Positions 45,623 through 54,108 of a stretch of 64,000 nucleotides of DNA are shown here, in pieces. A model generated the notes under the pieces. The model was not told where the DNA came from and did no database searches. It saw nothing but the letters and a program-made list of their open reading frames with translations. The number at the start of each line of letters is the position of its first letter. Position 1 is the first letter of the stretch. Position numbers and translations under genes: made by a program. This DNA comes from Anaerolineales bacterium (GTDB lineage Bacteria > Chloroflexota > Anaerolineae > Anaerolineales > Villigracilaceae), in NCBI GenBank assembly GCA_015075275.1, contig JABTUU010000001.1, positions 930,001 to 994,000 on the forward strand, given 5' to 3'.

Positions 45623-48520
45623 TCACTCTTCTCCCTTCATCCTTTGCACGAGCATTTCCCACCCTTCCAGCCCCTCGGGCAGACCCAGTTGCGGAGCCAG
45701 GTCTGCCAGCGCTTTCAACGCCTGCGCCAGATTCATCTGCTTCGCAAGGATGTAAGTCGTCACCCACGCGCTGACCGCCTCCTGTATTTGATCGTTCTGC
45801 GCATGGATGTGACCCATGTTGAATAACGTGGCGCACAGCCCCGCTTTATCGCCGATTTGCTGTTGAATTGCCAGCGATTGTTGGAGGTAGGTCAGCGCGG
45901 TCGCGTAATCGCCCTGCGCATCATAGATTTGCGAAATGTTGTTGAGCGTCGCGCCCTCCCCCGCTTTATCGCCGATTTGCCGACAGATGTCCAGCGATTG
46001 TTCAAAATAGGGCATCGCTTCTTTAAACATGCCAACATGTACATGCAGTTTCCCTGTCTGCCCAAGCGCTTCGGCTTGCGTTTTTTTATCGGGCGAGTCG
46101 CGTATTTCAGGCAGCCAGCGCGTGAGCAGTTCGGCGTAACGCCCGTCGAGCGTGTATCTGCCGATCAGCGTGCCTAGCGTCAAGCGGTCGGCTTCAGCAT
46201 GGCGTTTGGCGCGGCGCAAGGATTCAATTGTCAACGCCAGGTGCGAGTACGTCTTGCGCTCGTGTTTCATGAGCCAGAGCATGTAATCGGCGGCAGCATT
46301 GCGCGCGGGCAGGTCGTCATCGAGCAGGTCGTTATCGCGCAGGTATTCGAATAACGAAGGCTCGATCTGATATTCGAGCGTCTCGTAATCTTTGTTATCG
46401 GTTATTTCCAAAAGCGAGAAGGCGAGCAGGTTTTCGAGCGCCCTTGCTTCGTTTTCCCTCACCCTATCCCTCTCCCTTTGGGAGAGGGGACTCCCTTCCC
46501 CTGCGGGGGAAGGGTTGGGGATGAGGGCAGGTAAGGCAATTAATTTAACGATTCCCTCTTCTGGCACGGGCGATTCGTACACGTGCAGACGGCGTAAAAG
46601 AGCAAAGGCATCGGGGGTGAGGCGATTAAGCGTTTCCTCCAGCGCCATGTTCTGGCGCAGGTCGGCGCGGGTCTGCGCCAGTTTTTCGGCAAAGGCTTGT
46701 TCTTCGCGCGGGTTCATGGTCAGCGTGGCAGCGGCGAACCATTCCAGCCCGCGCGGGTTGTGTCCGAGCGTTTCGTAGGCTTTGTTCAGGCGTTCGCGAT
46801 CAATGAGCAGGAGCGGGTTCATGCTTCCGCGTTCGGTCAGGGTTTGGGCGAGGCGTAAGAAGTCGCCCTTATTCATACTCCCCAGCGGCAAATGCTCGCC
46901 GCTCCAATCGGGCAAGACCCAACGCGAAGTCGCCAGTACGACAAAATTCATTTTGTCGCCGCAAGCCGCCCTCAGCCAGACCTCCGCCAATGGGTCGGTC
47001 AACTTGAAGGTCTGATCATCCTGAATCGCTTCCAGGTTATCGAACAGCAGGACAACTTTCCCAGCGTATTGCGTGGCGAGCGATTCGAAGAGACGAACGG
47101 CTAATTTTTCTGGTTGATTCTGAAAGCGGATCGCGTCCACGTCATACGACTTAAAAATATCGCCTTTCAACTGCTCCGCCAAAAGCGACTGAAAATCGCG
47201 CCAGGGGGTATCCGCCCGCCACTCAAAGAATTTATATTCCCGCCCTTCCAGATCGCGCGCCAGTTTTCTCGCCAGGGTCGTTTTGCCATGTCCGCCCGCG
47301 CCGCTGATGAACAGGCGGGTCAATCCGCCCGTCAACAGGCGGTGTTTGTATTGGCGCAACTCTTTGCGCCTTCCAATAAAACGCATCGAAGCGCCCGCCT
47401 TCATCGCTCCGCGCGGCTTGGGCGTAAAGGATGACCAGTCTGCGGAGAGATGCGACGGCTCCACAGAGATCAACATCGGCAGGCTCCACTGTCCGTGAAG
47501 CCGATCAGTCGTCATCGCCGAACTCGTCTCGCGGCGCGATACTCCATCCGCGCTGGCGGTCATGGCAGCGCGCGCCGTTTGAATCGCAACGTCGGCGCGC
47601 TCCCCTTCCGCGAGCGCCTTGCACAGCGCATCGGCAAATTGAATGCCCGCCTCATCCAACACCGATTCGCGCATCCCCATTACGTGCGGAATGCCCATCG
47701 CTGAAAGACGGCGGACCAATCCATGATTGAGATCGTCCGAGGCGGCTTTTCCGCTTTCGCAGGCGGAGATGACAACAACCTGCACGCCGCTCCCCACTAA
47801 AACCTGCGCGAGTCTTTCTTCGGTCACAGGCTCGCTTTTACCAACTGCGCTTTCGAAGAGGAAGATTCCGAACGGCTCATGCTCGCCGCCAAGTGGTTGC
47901 ACAAACTTTCCATGACCGCTCAGATACAGCACGTGCGGCTCGAAGCGTTTCAACAGGTCAATCAGCGTTTCCAACCGCCCGTCGTCGGGAATCTCCAACT
48001 GCGCTCTTCCCTCGGCAACGAAAGGCAGTAAGGCTTCCTGCACTCGTTCCTGTTCCTTCTCCACGTTCAAGCGCTCGGTCTCGGGGTTCAGGTCATCGGG
48101 CAGGGAGGTAAACAGCAACACTTTCAGCGGGGCTGTGCGCGCCTCGGGTAACTTTGCTGTTGGCGGCTCGATCCGCCGCGAGAAGGCGAAGGATGGGTTT
48201 CGGGCAAGGAATCCGCGCGCGGGATGATATAGCGTTTCCCACGGCAGGTTTTGGACTGTGGGAACACGGCTCTCGATCACGACAGGCAGGATGCTTGCTC
48301 CCGCGGCTTTGATCGCCGCCTCGAATCGTTCCCCCGTATCGGCAGGCAAAGACTGCCATAATGCCGCTCCCATGGCTTGCAATTCCGCTTCGGCGATGGG
48401 GCGCTTATCCACATAATAATTTGCCAGCCGCGCGCTTGCATGCCGCAAAGCGGGTTGGCGCTCGATACTATCGTCCGCGGGATGAATGATGAAAGGAACG
48501 GCGTGAACGAATTTGGGCAT
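45623..48520 (-). CDS. CHAT protease - STAND NTPase - TPR protein, candidate immune effector/sensor
   Basis: A 965-residue three-part protein. The CHAT (caspase-like) domain spans about residues 60-350, with catalytic His203 (YLSGHGKF) and Cys254 (VVISACESG). The NTPase domain has Walker A GAGGHGKTT (407-415) and Walker B VVLLFDNLE (Asp494). A C-terminal helical TPR region (about 830-965) has near-identical IGDKAG units, also repeated at DNA level with a 120-nt period. The start at 48520 follows GGAG 6 nt upstream. An in-frame palindromic repeat (46456-46527) adds about 24 residues between NTPase and TPR parts. CHAT-NTPase-repeat proteins are known or suspected immune proteases; here the likely trigger is sensed by TPRs. 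It is last in a three-gene operon. Confidence 0.9.
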   Translation of the reverse strand: MPKFVHAVPFIIHPADDSIERQPALRHASARLANYYVDKRPIAEAELQAMGAALWQSLPADTGERFEAAIKAAGASILPVVIESRVPTVQNLPWETLYHPARGFLARNPSFAFSRRIEPPTAKLPEARTAPLKVLLFTSLPDDLNPETERLNVEKEQERVQEALLPFVAEGRAQLEIPDDGRLETLIDLLKRFEPHVLYLSGHGKFVQPLGGEHEPFGIFLFESAVGKSEPVTEERLAQVLVGSGVQVVVISACESGKAASDDLNHGLVRRLSAMGIPHVMGMRESVLDEAGIQFADALCKALAEGERADVAIQTARAAMTASADGVSRRETSSAMTTDRLHGQWSLPMLISVEPSHLSADWSSFTPKPRGAMKAGASMRFIGRRKELRQYKHRLLTGGLTRLFISGAGGHGKTTLARKLARDLEGREYKFFEWRADTPWRDFQSLLAEQLKGDIFKSYDVDAIRFQNQPEKLAVRLFESLATQYAGKVVLLFDNLEAIQDDQTFKLTDPLAEVWLRAACGDKMNFVVLATSRWVLPDWSGEHLPLGSMNKGDFLRLAQTLTERGSMNPLLLIDRERLNKAYETLGHNPRGLEWFAAATLTMNPREEQAFAEKLAQTRADLRQNMALEETLNRLTPDAFALLRRLHVYESPVPEEGIVKLIALPALIPNPSPAGEGSPLSQRERDRVRENEARALENLLAFSLLEITDNKDYETLEYQIEPSLFEYLRDNDLLDDDLPARNAAADYMLWLMKHERKTYSHLALTIESLRRAKRHAEADRLTLGTLIGRYTLDGRYAELLTRWLPEIRDSPDKKTQAEALGQTGKLHVHVGMFKEAMPYFEQSLDICRQIGDKAGEGATLNNISQIYDAQGDYATALTYLQQSLAIQQQIGDKAGLCATLFNMGHIHAQNDQIQEAVSAWVTTYILAKQMNLAQALKALADLAPQLGLPEGLEGWEMLVQRMKGEE
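46456..46527. repeat. Palindromic repeat inserted in the CHAT-STAND gene
   Basis: Nested inverted arms CCCTCACCC...CCCTCTCC and GGAGAGGGG, then CCTTCCCC-TGC-GGGGGAAGG and GGGGATGAGGG. It is about 72 bp, a multiple of three, and encodes NPSPAGEGSPLSQRERDRV-like residues. It is related to the repeat in cas4. Confidence 0.8.
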
Positions 48521-48531
48521 GGAAGTCTCCG

Positions 48532-48783
48532 CTAGGGGTTGCGCAGTTCGGCTTGAATCACATCGGGAAAGATATATTCCCACTCGGACGATTCGGCGTC
48601 GTTTCCTTCGCCGCGCACAATTGGCTTTTTCCTCTTCTTCAAAGGTTCAAGTTTCAGAACCAATTCCGTGCCGCAGAACGGGCAGGTGAAAAGCAATTCC
48701 TGTTCTTCGGTGATTTCCTGTTGGAAGGAGAATTTCCTTTGGCAATCTTTGTTACCGCACAGAAAGGTCAGTCTTTTTTTCAT
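48532..48783 (-). CDS. Small zinc-ribbon protein in the CHAT operon
   Basis: An 83-residue protein with Cys9, Cys14, Cys34 and Cys37 (LCGNKDC and CPFCG) arranged as a zinc ribbon over residues 5-45. A Lys/Arg patch (KKRKKP) and an acidic tail follow. It could bind nucleic acid or serve as an adaptor or substrate of the CHAT protease. It begins 4 nt after the membrane-protein stop and ends 11 nt before the CHAT start, so all three genes are almost surely one operon. No named family is recognised. Confidence 0.8.
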   Translation of the reverse strand: MKKRLTFLCGNKDCQRKFSFQQEITEEQELLFTCPFCGTELVLKLEPLKKRKKPIVRGEGNDAESSEWEYIFPDVIQAELRNP

Positions 48784-48787
48784 GGCA

Positions 48788-49234
48788 TTATCCCAGTGTC
48801 AGCGTGGCGCAAAAGATGCCCGCAAAAAATAGAATGCTCGAAGCGACCGCCAGCCGCCGTTTGTAGAGGGCGCTTTGCTCAAAGTAATCTTCTATCCCCA
48901 AACCTTCGGAAAACTTTTTCGGGTCTTGTTTCATGACCGTATCGTCAACTGTCCATTTTTTGGGGGTCAACGCCATCAGCGTCAGAATCAGCGCCGCCAG
49001 CCAGAACACAAACGCCCAATTGAGCGCGGCATTGATCGGCAGGGTGGCATCCTCGCCGCGCGTCAATTTCAACACGGTGGCGAACAAACCTGGGATCGCG
49101 AGTTCGAGCGTGAGCAGACGTTCGCTTAATTTATCCATCAAGTCGCTCTGCGCGGCGATATTTTCGTAAAACTTCTTGCGCAAGAGATTCTGGTTTTCGC
49201 TTACTGGTATGGTCGGAATTGCCTTGCCTGCCAT
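48788..49234 (-). CDS. Small membrane protein in the CHAT operon, candidate effector
   Basis: A 148-residue protein. A polar N-terminal helix (about residues 15-40; LRKKFYENIAAQSDLMDKL) precedes two or three TM segments near 42-58, 70-90 and 127-147, with a charged loop at 91-126 between the last two (KKWTVDDTVMKQDPKKF). The ATG at 49234 has GAGG 5 nt upstream; a longer start is unsupported. First gene of the operon. Small multi-TM partners of NTPase or protease sensors often act as pore-forming abortive-infection effectors; that role is inferred here. Confidence 0.75.
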   Translation of the reverse strand: MAGKAIPTIPVSENQNLLRKKFYENIAAQSDLMDKLSERLLTLELAIPGLFATVLKLTRGEDATLPINAALNWAFVFWLAALILTLMALTPKKWTVDDTVMKQDPKKFSEGLGIEDYFEQSALYKRRLAVASSILFFAGIFCATLTLG

Positions 49235-49544
49235 GGATACCTCGCTTCCCTGTTGTGGTGAGAGTGTATCAATTATACAACCATCCAATTCTCCAATTCT
49301 CTAATTCTCCCAAAAGGCGTGGTCTCGACCACCGTTTAATTCGTCTTGCCAAATTAGAATATCCGTCAACCTCGAAGCGCCGAACGCCAAACGGCTGGCG
49401 AGACTCGCGCCGTATTCGTTACCTTAAAATATATACGATTACGACGGCGGCTCTTGCAATTAATTCCATTAAGACTATACTACGACAATATTTCATCCAA
49501 CAAGTCGGCGGCATTTTTATATGCCGCACAAGGAGCTATACAAC
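49235..49544. other. Divergent promoter region of the CHAT operon and SET gene
   Basis: 310 nt without a clear gene. A TTGCAA / TATACT pair near 49455-49483 (16-nt spacing) could be a promoter for the SET gene. A hairpin GCGGCAT-TTTTAT-ATGCCGC (49508-49527) directly precedes the AAGGAG of that gene. A GTGGTCTCGACCAC palindrome lies near 49320-49335. No promoter is obvious for the CHAT operon. Confidence 0.5.
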
Positions 49545-50030
49545 ATGACCGTAACCACTGCGACCGCCTTAACGATCAAGACCGAAAATAAATTCAGGAC
49601 GCTGGTATCGCGTCGCGCCTATCTCGCCGGCGAAACGCTCTGCGCGATCCCCAGCGAGAACGTGACCGGCAAACCGAATCGCTTCACGGTGCAGATCGCG
49701 CGCAACCTGCACACGCACGTTGGCAAGCTCGCCGCGCTCAACCACTCGTGCGACCCAAACGTCATCCTCGATACCGACGATATGCGGATGATCGCGCGCC
49801 GCGACATCGCCAAAGGCGAAGAACTCTCGTTCTTCTACCCTTCCACTGAATGGGAAATGGACGCGCCTTTCATCTGCCTGTGCGGCTCGGCGAACTGCAT
49901 CCACGTCGTCGCCGGCGCGCGCTTCCTGCCGCTCTCCACGCTGGAGCGTCACTACCTCAACCCGCATATCCGCGACTTGATGATCGAACTGCTGAACGAC
50001 ACCAGGAAAAATCTACCCGCCGCGCAATAG
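49545..50030 (+). CDS. SET-domain protein (predicted lysine methyltransferase)
   Basis: A 161-residue compact SET-domain protein. The diagnostic NHSCDPN knot motif lies near residue 65, RRDIAKGEELSFFY provides the catalytic Tyr region, and a post-SET-like CLCGSANC cluster can bind zinc. SET enzymes methylate protein lysines with AdoMet; the bacterial target is unknown. The start at 49545 follows AAGGAG with 9 nt spacing; an in-frame ATG at 49521 precedes the ribosome site and lies in a hairpin. It converges on the microcompartment operon with a terminator between. Confidence 0.85.
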   Translation: MTVTTATALTIKTENKFRTLVSRRAYLAGETLCAIPSENVTGKPNRFTVQIARNLHTHVGKLAALNHSCDPNVILDTDDMRMIARRDIAKGEELSFFYPSTEWEMDAPFICLCGSANCIHVVAGARFLPLSTLERHYLNPHIRDLMIELLNDTRKNLPAAQ

Positions 50031-50043
50031 CCAACATTAAGCG

Positions 50044-50070
50044 AAAACGCCCGCCGAAAAGCGGGCGTTT
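50044..50070. terminator. Intrinsic terminator between SET gene and microcompartment operon
   Basis: AAACGCCCGC-CGAAAA-GCGGGCGTTT, a 10-bp perfect stem flanked by A and T runs, suited to terminate transcripts from both sides. Confidence 0.85.
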
Positions 50071-50102
50071 ATCTACTCATCTATTATTTCGCCACTCATC
50101 CC

Positions 50103-50738
50103 CTATCTCTTTTCCGCCCTACCTTCTAATCCTTCCAACGCCTTTACCGCCGAATTGCGCGCCGCGACGATCTCCGCTTCGGAGCCGGAAAGCCACATGC
50201 GCCCAAAGCGCCCCACAGAGGAAACGTGCAGCAATTTAATATTCGCGCCTTTTTCCGCTTCGTTGCAAGCATAGTTGATATAAGCGGCGGGCGCACATTC
50301 CAGCACCAGCATAGTCTCGCCGGGCACCAGCATCGAGCCGCGCCGGAAGCGATTCAGCAATTGCGCCTGATACGGGTCCACGTTCGTAATGATCTGCGCG
50401 GAAGCGATATACGGCTTGATGCGCTCTTCGGGCTTGAGATTTAACCGATCCAAGACAATGCGCCCCGCCTCTAACACCTCCGCTTGCGCGCGCGAATGGA
50501 CCTCGAACATGCCGAATTCGCGCTCGACCAGTTGCGCGCCCGGCTTCGCTTCCGTAGATTTAACGGCGATATCCACCAGCCGAAAGACCTCGTTGCCCGG
50601 CGCCACTTCCACATACAGCGACGCCATGCCTTCGGTCGGCAGGTCGCCCTGCGTAATCGTTCCGACAAACGCCGCGTACTGCGGCTGCATACGGTCGAGA
50701 TAGGAATATACGCGTAATGAAAATTGATCGGTTGTCAT
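50103..50738 (-). CDS. Bacterial microcompartment tandem-domain shell protein (BMC-T, EutL/PduB type)
   Basis: A 211-residue shell protein with two BMC domains. The first (about 5-105) starts FSLRVYSYLD and ends near VLDRLNL; the second (about 120-208) has ITNVDPYQAQLLNRF, a pore-proximal GRFGRMWLSG, and AEIVAARNSAVKALEGL. Such proteins form trimers of pseudo-hexamers that are often gated pores for large molecules or cofactors. The ATG at 50738 follows AAGGAG. It is last in the operon. A single-domain pentameric vertex protein (EutN/CcmL type) is not found in the window. Confidence 0.87.
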   Translation of the reverse strand: MTTDQFSLRVYSYLDRMQPQYAAFVGTITQGDLPTEGMASLYVEVAPGNEVFRLVDIAVKSTEAKPGAQLVEREFGMFEVHSRAQAEVLEAGRIVLDRLNLKPEERIKPYIASAQIITNVDPYQAQLLNRFRRGSMLVPGETMLVLECAPAAYINYACNEAEKGANIKLLHVSSVGRFGRMWLSGSEAEIVAARNSAVKALEGLEGRAEKR

Positions 50739-50781
50739 AATTCTCCTTGCTTTTCTACTTTCCACTATCGGAGCGTTCAGC

Positions 50782-51618
50782 TTACTCGACCGGCATAACG
50801 CTTCGATGATTCATCGCGATTCCAAGCGGCGTCACGAATAATGGTCTACTCGGCAGAATCGTTTCGATGCCTGTCATTTCCTGAATGACTTCACCCATGC
50901 CGGGGAAGGCGCACGCGCCGCCGACAAGGTAAATTCTTTCCACATTCCAGCCTGCGATATGGCGCTCAACGATTGTCGCGACTTTCTCCATCACCGGGCG
51001 CACCACCGGGAACAAGCGCGCCTGCTCGTCCGGATTTGTTTTCAGCGCTTCGGCTTCCTCAAACGTCAATCCGCTTGCGCCGGCGATCACCAGCGAGAAA
51101 TGCGTCCCGCCGGTCGCCTCGTCGGCGGTGTAGATCGCTTCTCCAGCGCGGAAGACAGCGACTCCGGTCGTGCCGCCGCCCACGTCCACGATCGCGCCGT
51201 CGCGAATCTGCAAGGCGTTATTCGCCGCGCTTGGCTCGTCAATCAAACTTATGCAATCTAACTCCGCGCCGCGCAATACGTTCGCCGTCGCGCGGCGTTC
51301 GGCTTGCGGTACGCCCGGCGGGTACGCCGTCGAAGCGGAAGTCAGCGCAAACCCCAAGGTTCGTTCGATGCGTTCCTTCATCCCGCGCAACAAATCCACC
51401 GCGCCGATGTAATCCACCACGAGCCCGTCGCGGGTGACTTGCGCGAATTGATATTCGCCCACGAGCGGTTGATAGTTTTCGTCGAGGACCAACAGCGTCG
51501 TATACGCCGTTCCCAAGTCCACGCCCACATGTACAGCGCCGCGATACTGCAGATCACTCGCGCCGCCGTTCATCGCACGTTCGGTCCGCTCAAGCAGATC
51601 CGTCAAATTCGGATTCAT
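50782..51618 (-). CDS. EutJ-like Hsp70-fold chaperone
   Basis: A 278-residue actin/Hsp70-fold protein of the EutJ group. It shows phosphate-binding VGVDLGTAYT near residue 30, a second phosphate motif VDVGGGTTGVAV, and an adenosine-site VYLVGGACAFPGM-like stretch (read here as IYLVGGACAFPGM). EutJ is thought to help fold or assemble microcompartment enzymes; it may also act as a reactivase. The ATG at 51618 overlaps the stop of the EutQ-like gene (ATGA). Longer frames overlap that gene. Confidence 0.85.
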   Translation of the reverse strand: MNPNLTDLLERTERAMNGGASDLQYRGAVHVGVDLGTAYTTLLVLDENYQPLVGEYQFAQVTRDGLVVDYIGAVDLLRGMKERIERTLGFALTSASTAYPPGVPQAERRATANVLRGAELDCISLIDEPSAANNALQIRDGAIVDVGGGTTGVAVFRAGEAIYTADEATGGTHFSLVIAGASGLTFEEAEALKTNPDEQARLFPVVRPVMEKVATIVERHIAGWNVERIYLVGGACAFPGMGEVIQEMTGIETILPSRPLFVTPLGIAMNHRSVMPVE

Positions 51619-52130
51619 CGGTTGAGCGTTACACGCACGAAGCGCGTCCAGTTTGGCGTTTCGAACGCGGCAGTTGCGCCGGCGGAGATATAAATTACGT
51701 CGCCGCTCTTTCCGTGCGCCCATTCGTTGCCGCAAGTCACGATTAATTCGCCTTCCAGCACGATCGCGGCTTCATCGCGCTGCACTATCCGTTGCGCCGC
51801 GCCTTTATCCAACGACATGTAACTCACACTCAACGCCGAATTGGGTCGCGCCGCGAACGCTTCCTTACGCCAAACGTTCGTACCGGGCGTAGTTTCGTCG
51901 TCGGTGAACGGCTCCATAGCCGCGTCTGCCAGCCTGGCAATGCACACCGCCGCGCGCTCGCTCCTCGACGAGACAGTCGATTCAGTTCCCTGAACGAATC
52001 GTACGCCCAAAGCGGATGCAACGTCTTGCGCTTCCTGCGTGACGACATCGCCCGGCGCGATCGTCAGCGAATCGGCGCATTGTTGCGCAAGGCGGCGGAT
52101 ATCGTCCGCAGTGAAGAATTGGCGCGGCAT
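51615..52130 (-). CDS. EutQ-like cupin protein
   Basis: A 171-residue protein. The N-terminal part (about 1-55) matches the EutQ pre-domain (ADDIRRLAQQ, LGVRFV). The C-terminal cupin (about 85-170) has VLEGELIVTCGNEWAHGKSGDVIYI, in pieces. EutQ proteins are linked to ethanolamine and other microcompartments; acetate-kinase activity has been reported for EutQ of some enterobacteria. That could return acyl phosphate to ATP here, but no phosphotransacetylase gene is in the window. Confidence 0.82.
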   Translation of the reverse strand: MPRQFFTADDIRRLAQQCADSLTIAPGDVVTQEAQDVASALGVRFVQGTESTVSSRSERAAVCIARLADAAMEPFTDDETTPGTNVWRKEAFAARPNSALSVSYMSLDKGAAQRIVQRDEAAIVLEGELIVTCGNEWAHGKSGDVIYISAGATAAFETPNWTRFVRVTLNR

Positions 52131-52210
52131 GAGGAAACGCTTTTCATCGCAAAGCGCGTAAAAGAATCAAAAGGGAGTTTTACGCTCTCGGCGATCTTCT
52201 GTCGCGCGGC

Positions 52211-52534
52211 TTACTTCTCTTTTCCTCGTCCGCCGACCGAGCCTTTGCTGTTCTGCGGCAGGATCATTTCCACGTCGCTGTGCGGGCGCGGGATGACGTG
52301 CACCGAAGTTAGCTCGCCGACGCGTTTAGCGGCTGCGGCTCCGGCGTCGGTCGCAGCCTTGACCGCGCCCACGTCGCCGCGCACCATCACGGTTACATAT
52401 CCGCCGCCGACATACTCGCTGCCGATCAGCGTGACATTGGCGGCTTTCACCATCGCGTCGGCGGCTTCGATCGCGCCGACCAGTCCTTTGGTTTCCACCA
52501 TTCCTAAGGCGATCATTGAAACATCTACAGGCAT
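52211..52534 (-). CDS. Bacterial microcompartment hexameric shell protein (BMC-H, PduA/EutM type)
   Basis: A 107-residue single BMC domain. [26 protein letters not shown] opens the fold (in pieces), with [23 protein letters not shown] and [11 protein letters not shown] at the end. A short polar C-terminal tail follows. Six copies form the hexagonal tile with a small central pore that lets polar metabolites pass and holds back aldehydes. It sits between the aldehyde dehydrogenase and the EutQ-like gene. Confidence 0.94.
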   Translation of the reverse strand: MPVDVSMIALGMVETKGLVGAIEAADAMVKAANVTLIGSEYVGGGYVTVMVRGDVGAVKAATDAGAAAAKRVGELTSVHVIPRPHSDVEMILPQNSKGSVGGRGKEK

Positions 52535-52560
52535 AATTTACTTCTCCTTGTAAAATAAAT

Positions 52561-54045
52561 TTACGATTGTTTGTGTCTTTCTAATTCCGACAAAACCCGC
52601 GCAACGATCTCTTCGATCTGGCGCTCGTCTTGAGCGGGCGCGGCGCGCTGTACTTGCGCGTCGGTTGAGCCGGGCGCGAGCGCGGCATCCGGCGCGGCGC
52701 GGATCTCATACGCTAATCTCTTGATATTATACATGTGATGGACTGAGATGTTGTCGCCGGTGATCGCGCCTCCCACGCCGCCTGAGCCGAGCGTCATCGA
52801 AGGCATCAAGCCGGTGGTATAGCCAGTCGTGCCGAGCGTTCCCATCGTATTAACCACGATGCGGAAGACCGGCTTCTCCAAGCCAAAGCGCATGATCACG
52901 CTCTCGTCTTGCGCGTGAATTACCAGCGAATGGCCGCGTCCGCCATAGTTAATCAGTTCGATACAGCGCTCGCAGCCCGCCTCCCAACCTTCTTCTTCGT
53001 ACCAGCCCAAAACCGTAGTCAACTTCTCGCCGGAGAGCGGCTCATCGCGCCCGACTCTGTTGAGTCGCACAACGATAATCCGCGCCCAATCTGGCACGCT
53101 GAAGCCGTACTGTTGCGCCAACTGCTGCGGACTCTTGCCCACCGATTTGGGATTGGGCAGATGCCCGGCAAATAAATTCTTCGCCAATATCTGTTTGATC
53201 TCGTCGTTTACGAAGTGCGCGCCTTCGGCTTTCATCGCGGCTTCCAACGACGCGGCGATCGGACTGTCGGCGACGACGGCTTGCTCGGTAGCGCAAATGA
53301 CCGAATGGTCGAATGCCTTGGAGGCGACGATTAATTTCGCCGCGCGTGCCACGTCTGCCGAACGGTCTACATAAGCGGGCGTGTTGCCGGGTCCTACGCC
53401 GTAAGCCGGCTTGCCGACCGAATGCGCTGCACGAACCATATCCGAGCCGCCGGTTGCAAGGATCAACGCCACGTATTTATGCTTCATCAGTTCTTGCGTG
53501 CCGGGCAGAGTAATCTTCGTCATGCAAGAGACGAGTCCTTTCGGCATGCCCGCCCGCTCTCCCGCTTCCGCCATAATGCGAACCGTCTCCAAACTGCATT
53601 TGGCGGCGTATGGGTGCGGCGCGATCACGATCGCATTCTTCGCCTTGACCGCGATCAGCGTTTTGAACATGGCGGTGGAGGTCGGATTGGTCGAAGGCGT
53701 CAGCGCCGCGACAACGCCCATGGGCCAGGCGATCTCATACGTCCGCTTGAGCGGATCTGTGCGAATCACACCGACGGTTGGGATGTCTTTAATCGCTTCC
53801 CATAGAAGCTGCGACGACAGCAAATTCTTGAGCGTCTTGTGTTCCGGCACGCCGTAACCGGTCTCTTCATTCGCCAGCGCGCCGAGTCGAACGGAGGCTT
53901 CCGCCGCGGCTTGCGCCATCGCCGCGCAAATTCGATCCACTTCGGCTTGCGGCGCATGAAGAAATTTCCGTTGAGCGTCGCGCGCCTGCGCGGCAAGCGT
54001 TCTGGCTTCTTGAATAGATTGAAGATCGTTGTCGAAATCGGACAT
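52561..54045 (-). CDS. Microcompartment acylating aldehyde dehydrogenase (EutE/PduP type)
   Basis: A 494-residue CoA-acylating aldehyde dehydrogenase that turns an aldehyde, NAD+ and CoA into acyl-CoA and NADH. The catalytic Cys lies in DHSVICATEQ near residue 248. NAD-binding PSTNPTS and ATGGSDMVRAA are present, and GSGGVGGAITGDN lies near the C-terminal third. The C-terminal tail after an Ala/Pro/Gln-rich linker is an amphipathic helix (RQIEEIVARVLSEL) like the encapsulation peptides that dock enzymes to the shell. The substrate aldehyde is not known because no upstream lyase or dehydratase is in the window. Confidence 0.92.
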   Translation of the reverse strand: MSDFDNDLQSIQEARTLAAQARDAQRKFLHAPQAEVDRICAAMAQAAAEASVRLGALANEETGYGVPEHKTLKNLLSSQLLWEAIKDIPTVGVIRTDPLKRTYEIAWPMGVVAALTPSTNPTSTAMFKTLIAVKAKNAIVIAPHPYAAKCSLETVRIMAEAGERAGMPKGLVSCMTKITLPGTQELMKHKYVALILATGGSDMVRAAHSVGKPAYGVGPGNTPAYVDRSADVARAAKLIVASKAFDHSVICATEQAVVADSPIAASLEAAMKAEGAHFVNDEIKQILAKNLFAGHLPNPKSVGKSPQQLAQQYGFSVPDWARIIVVRLNRVGRDEPLSGEKLTTVLGWYEEEGWEAGCERCIELINYGGRGHSLVIHAQDESVIMRFGLEKPVFRIVVNTMGTLGTTGYTTGLMPSMTLGSGGVGGAITGDNISVHHMYNIKRLAYEIRAAPDAALAPGSTDAQVQRAAPAQDERQIEEIVARVLSELERHKQS

Positions 54046-54108
54046 GCGTAAATTCTACCCCGATATTGTCGTTTCGAACGACCGAGAAACTGTTTGCCTG
54101 CTCTGCAT

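Noticed and set aside
48532..49234. Toxin-antitoxin pair formed by the membrane protein and zinc ribbon
   Set aside because: No match to known toxin or antitoxin folds by eye, and both are tightly linked to the CHAT gene, which fits an effector/adaptor role better.
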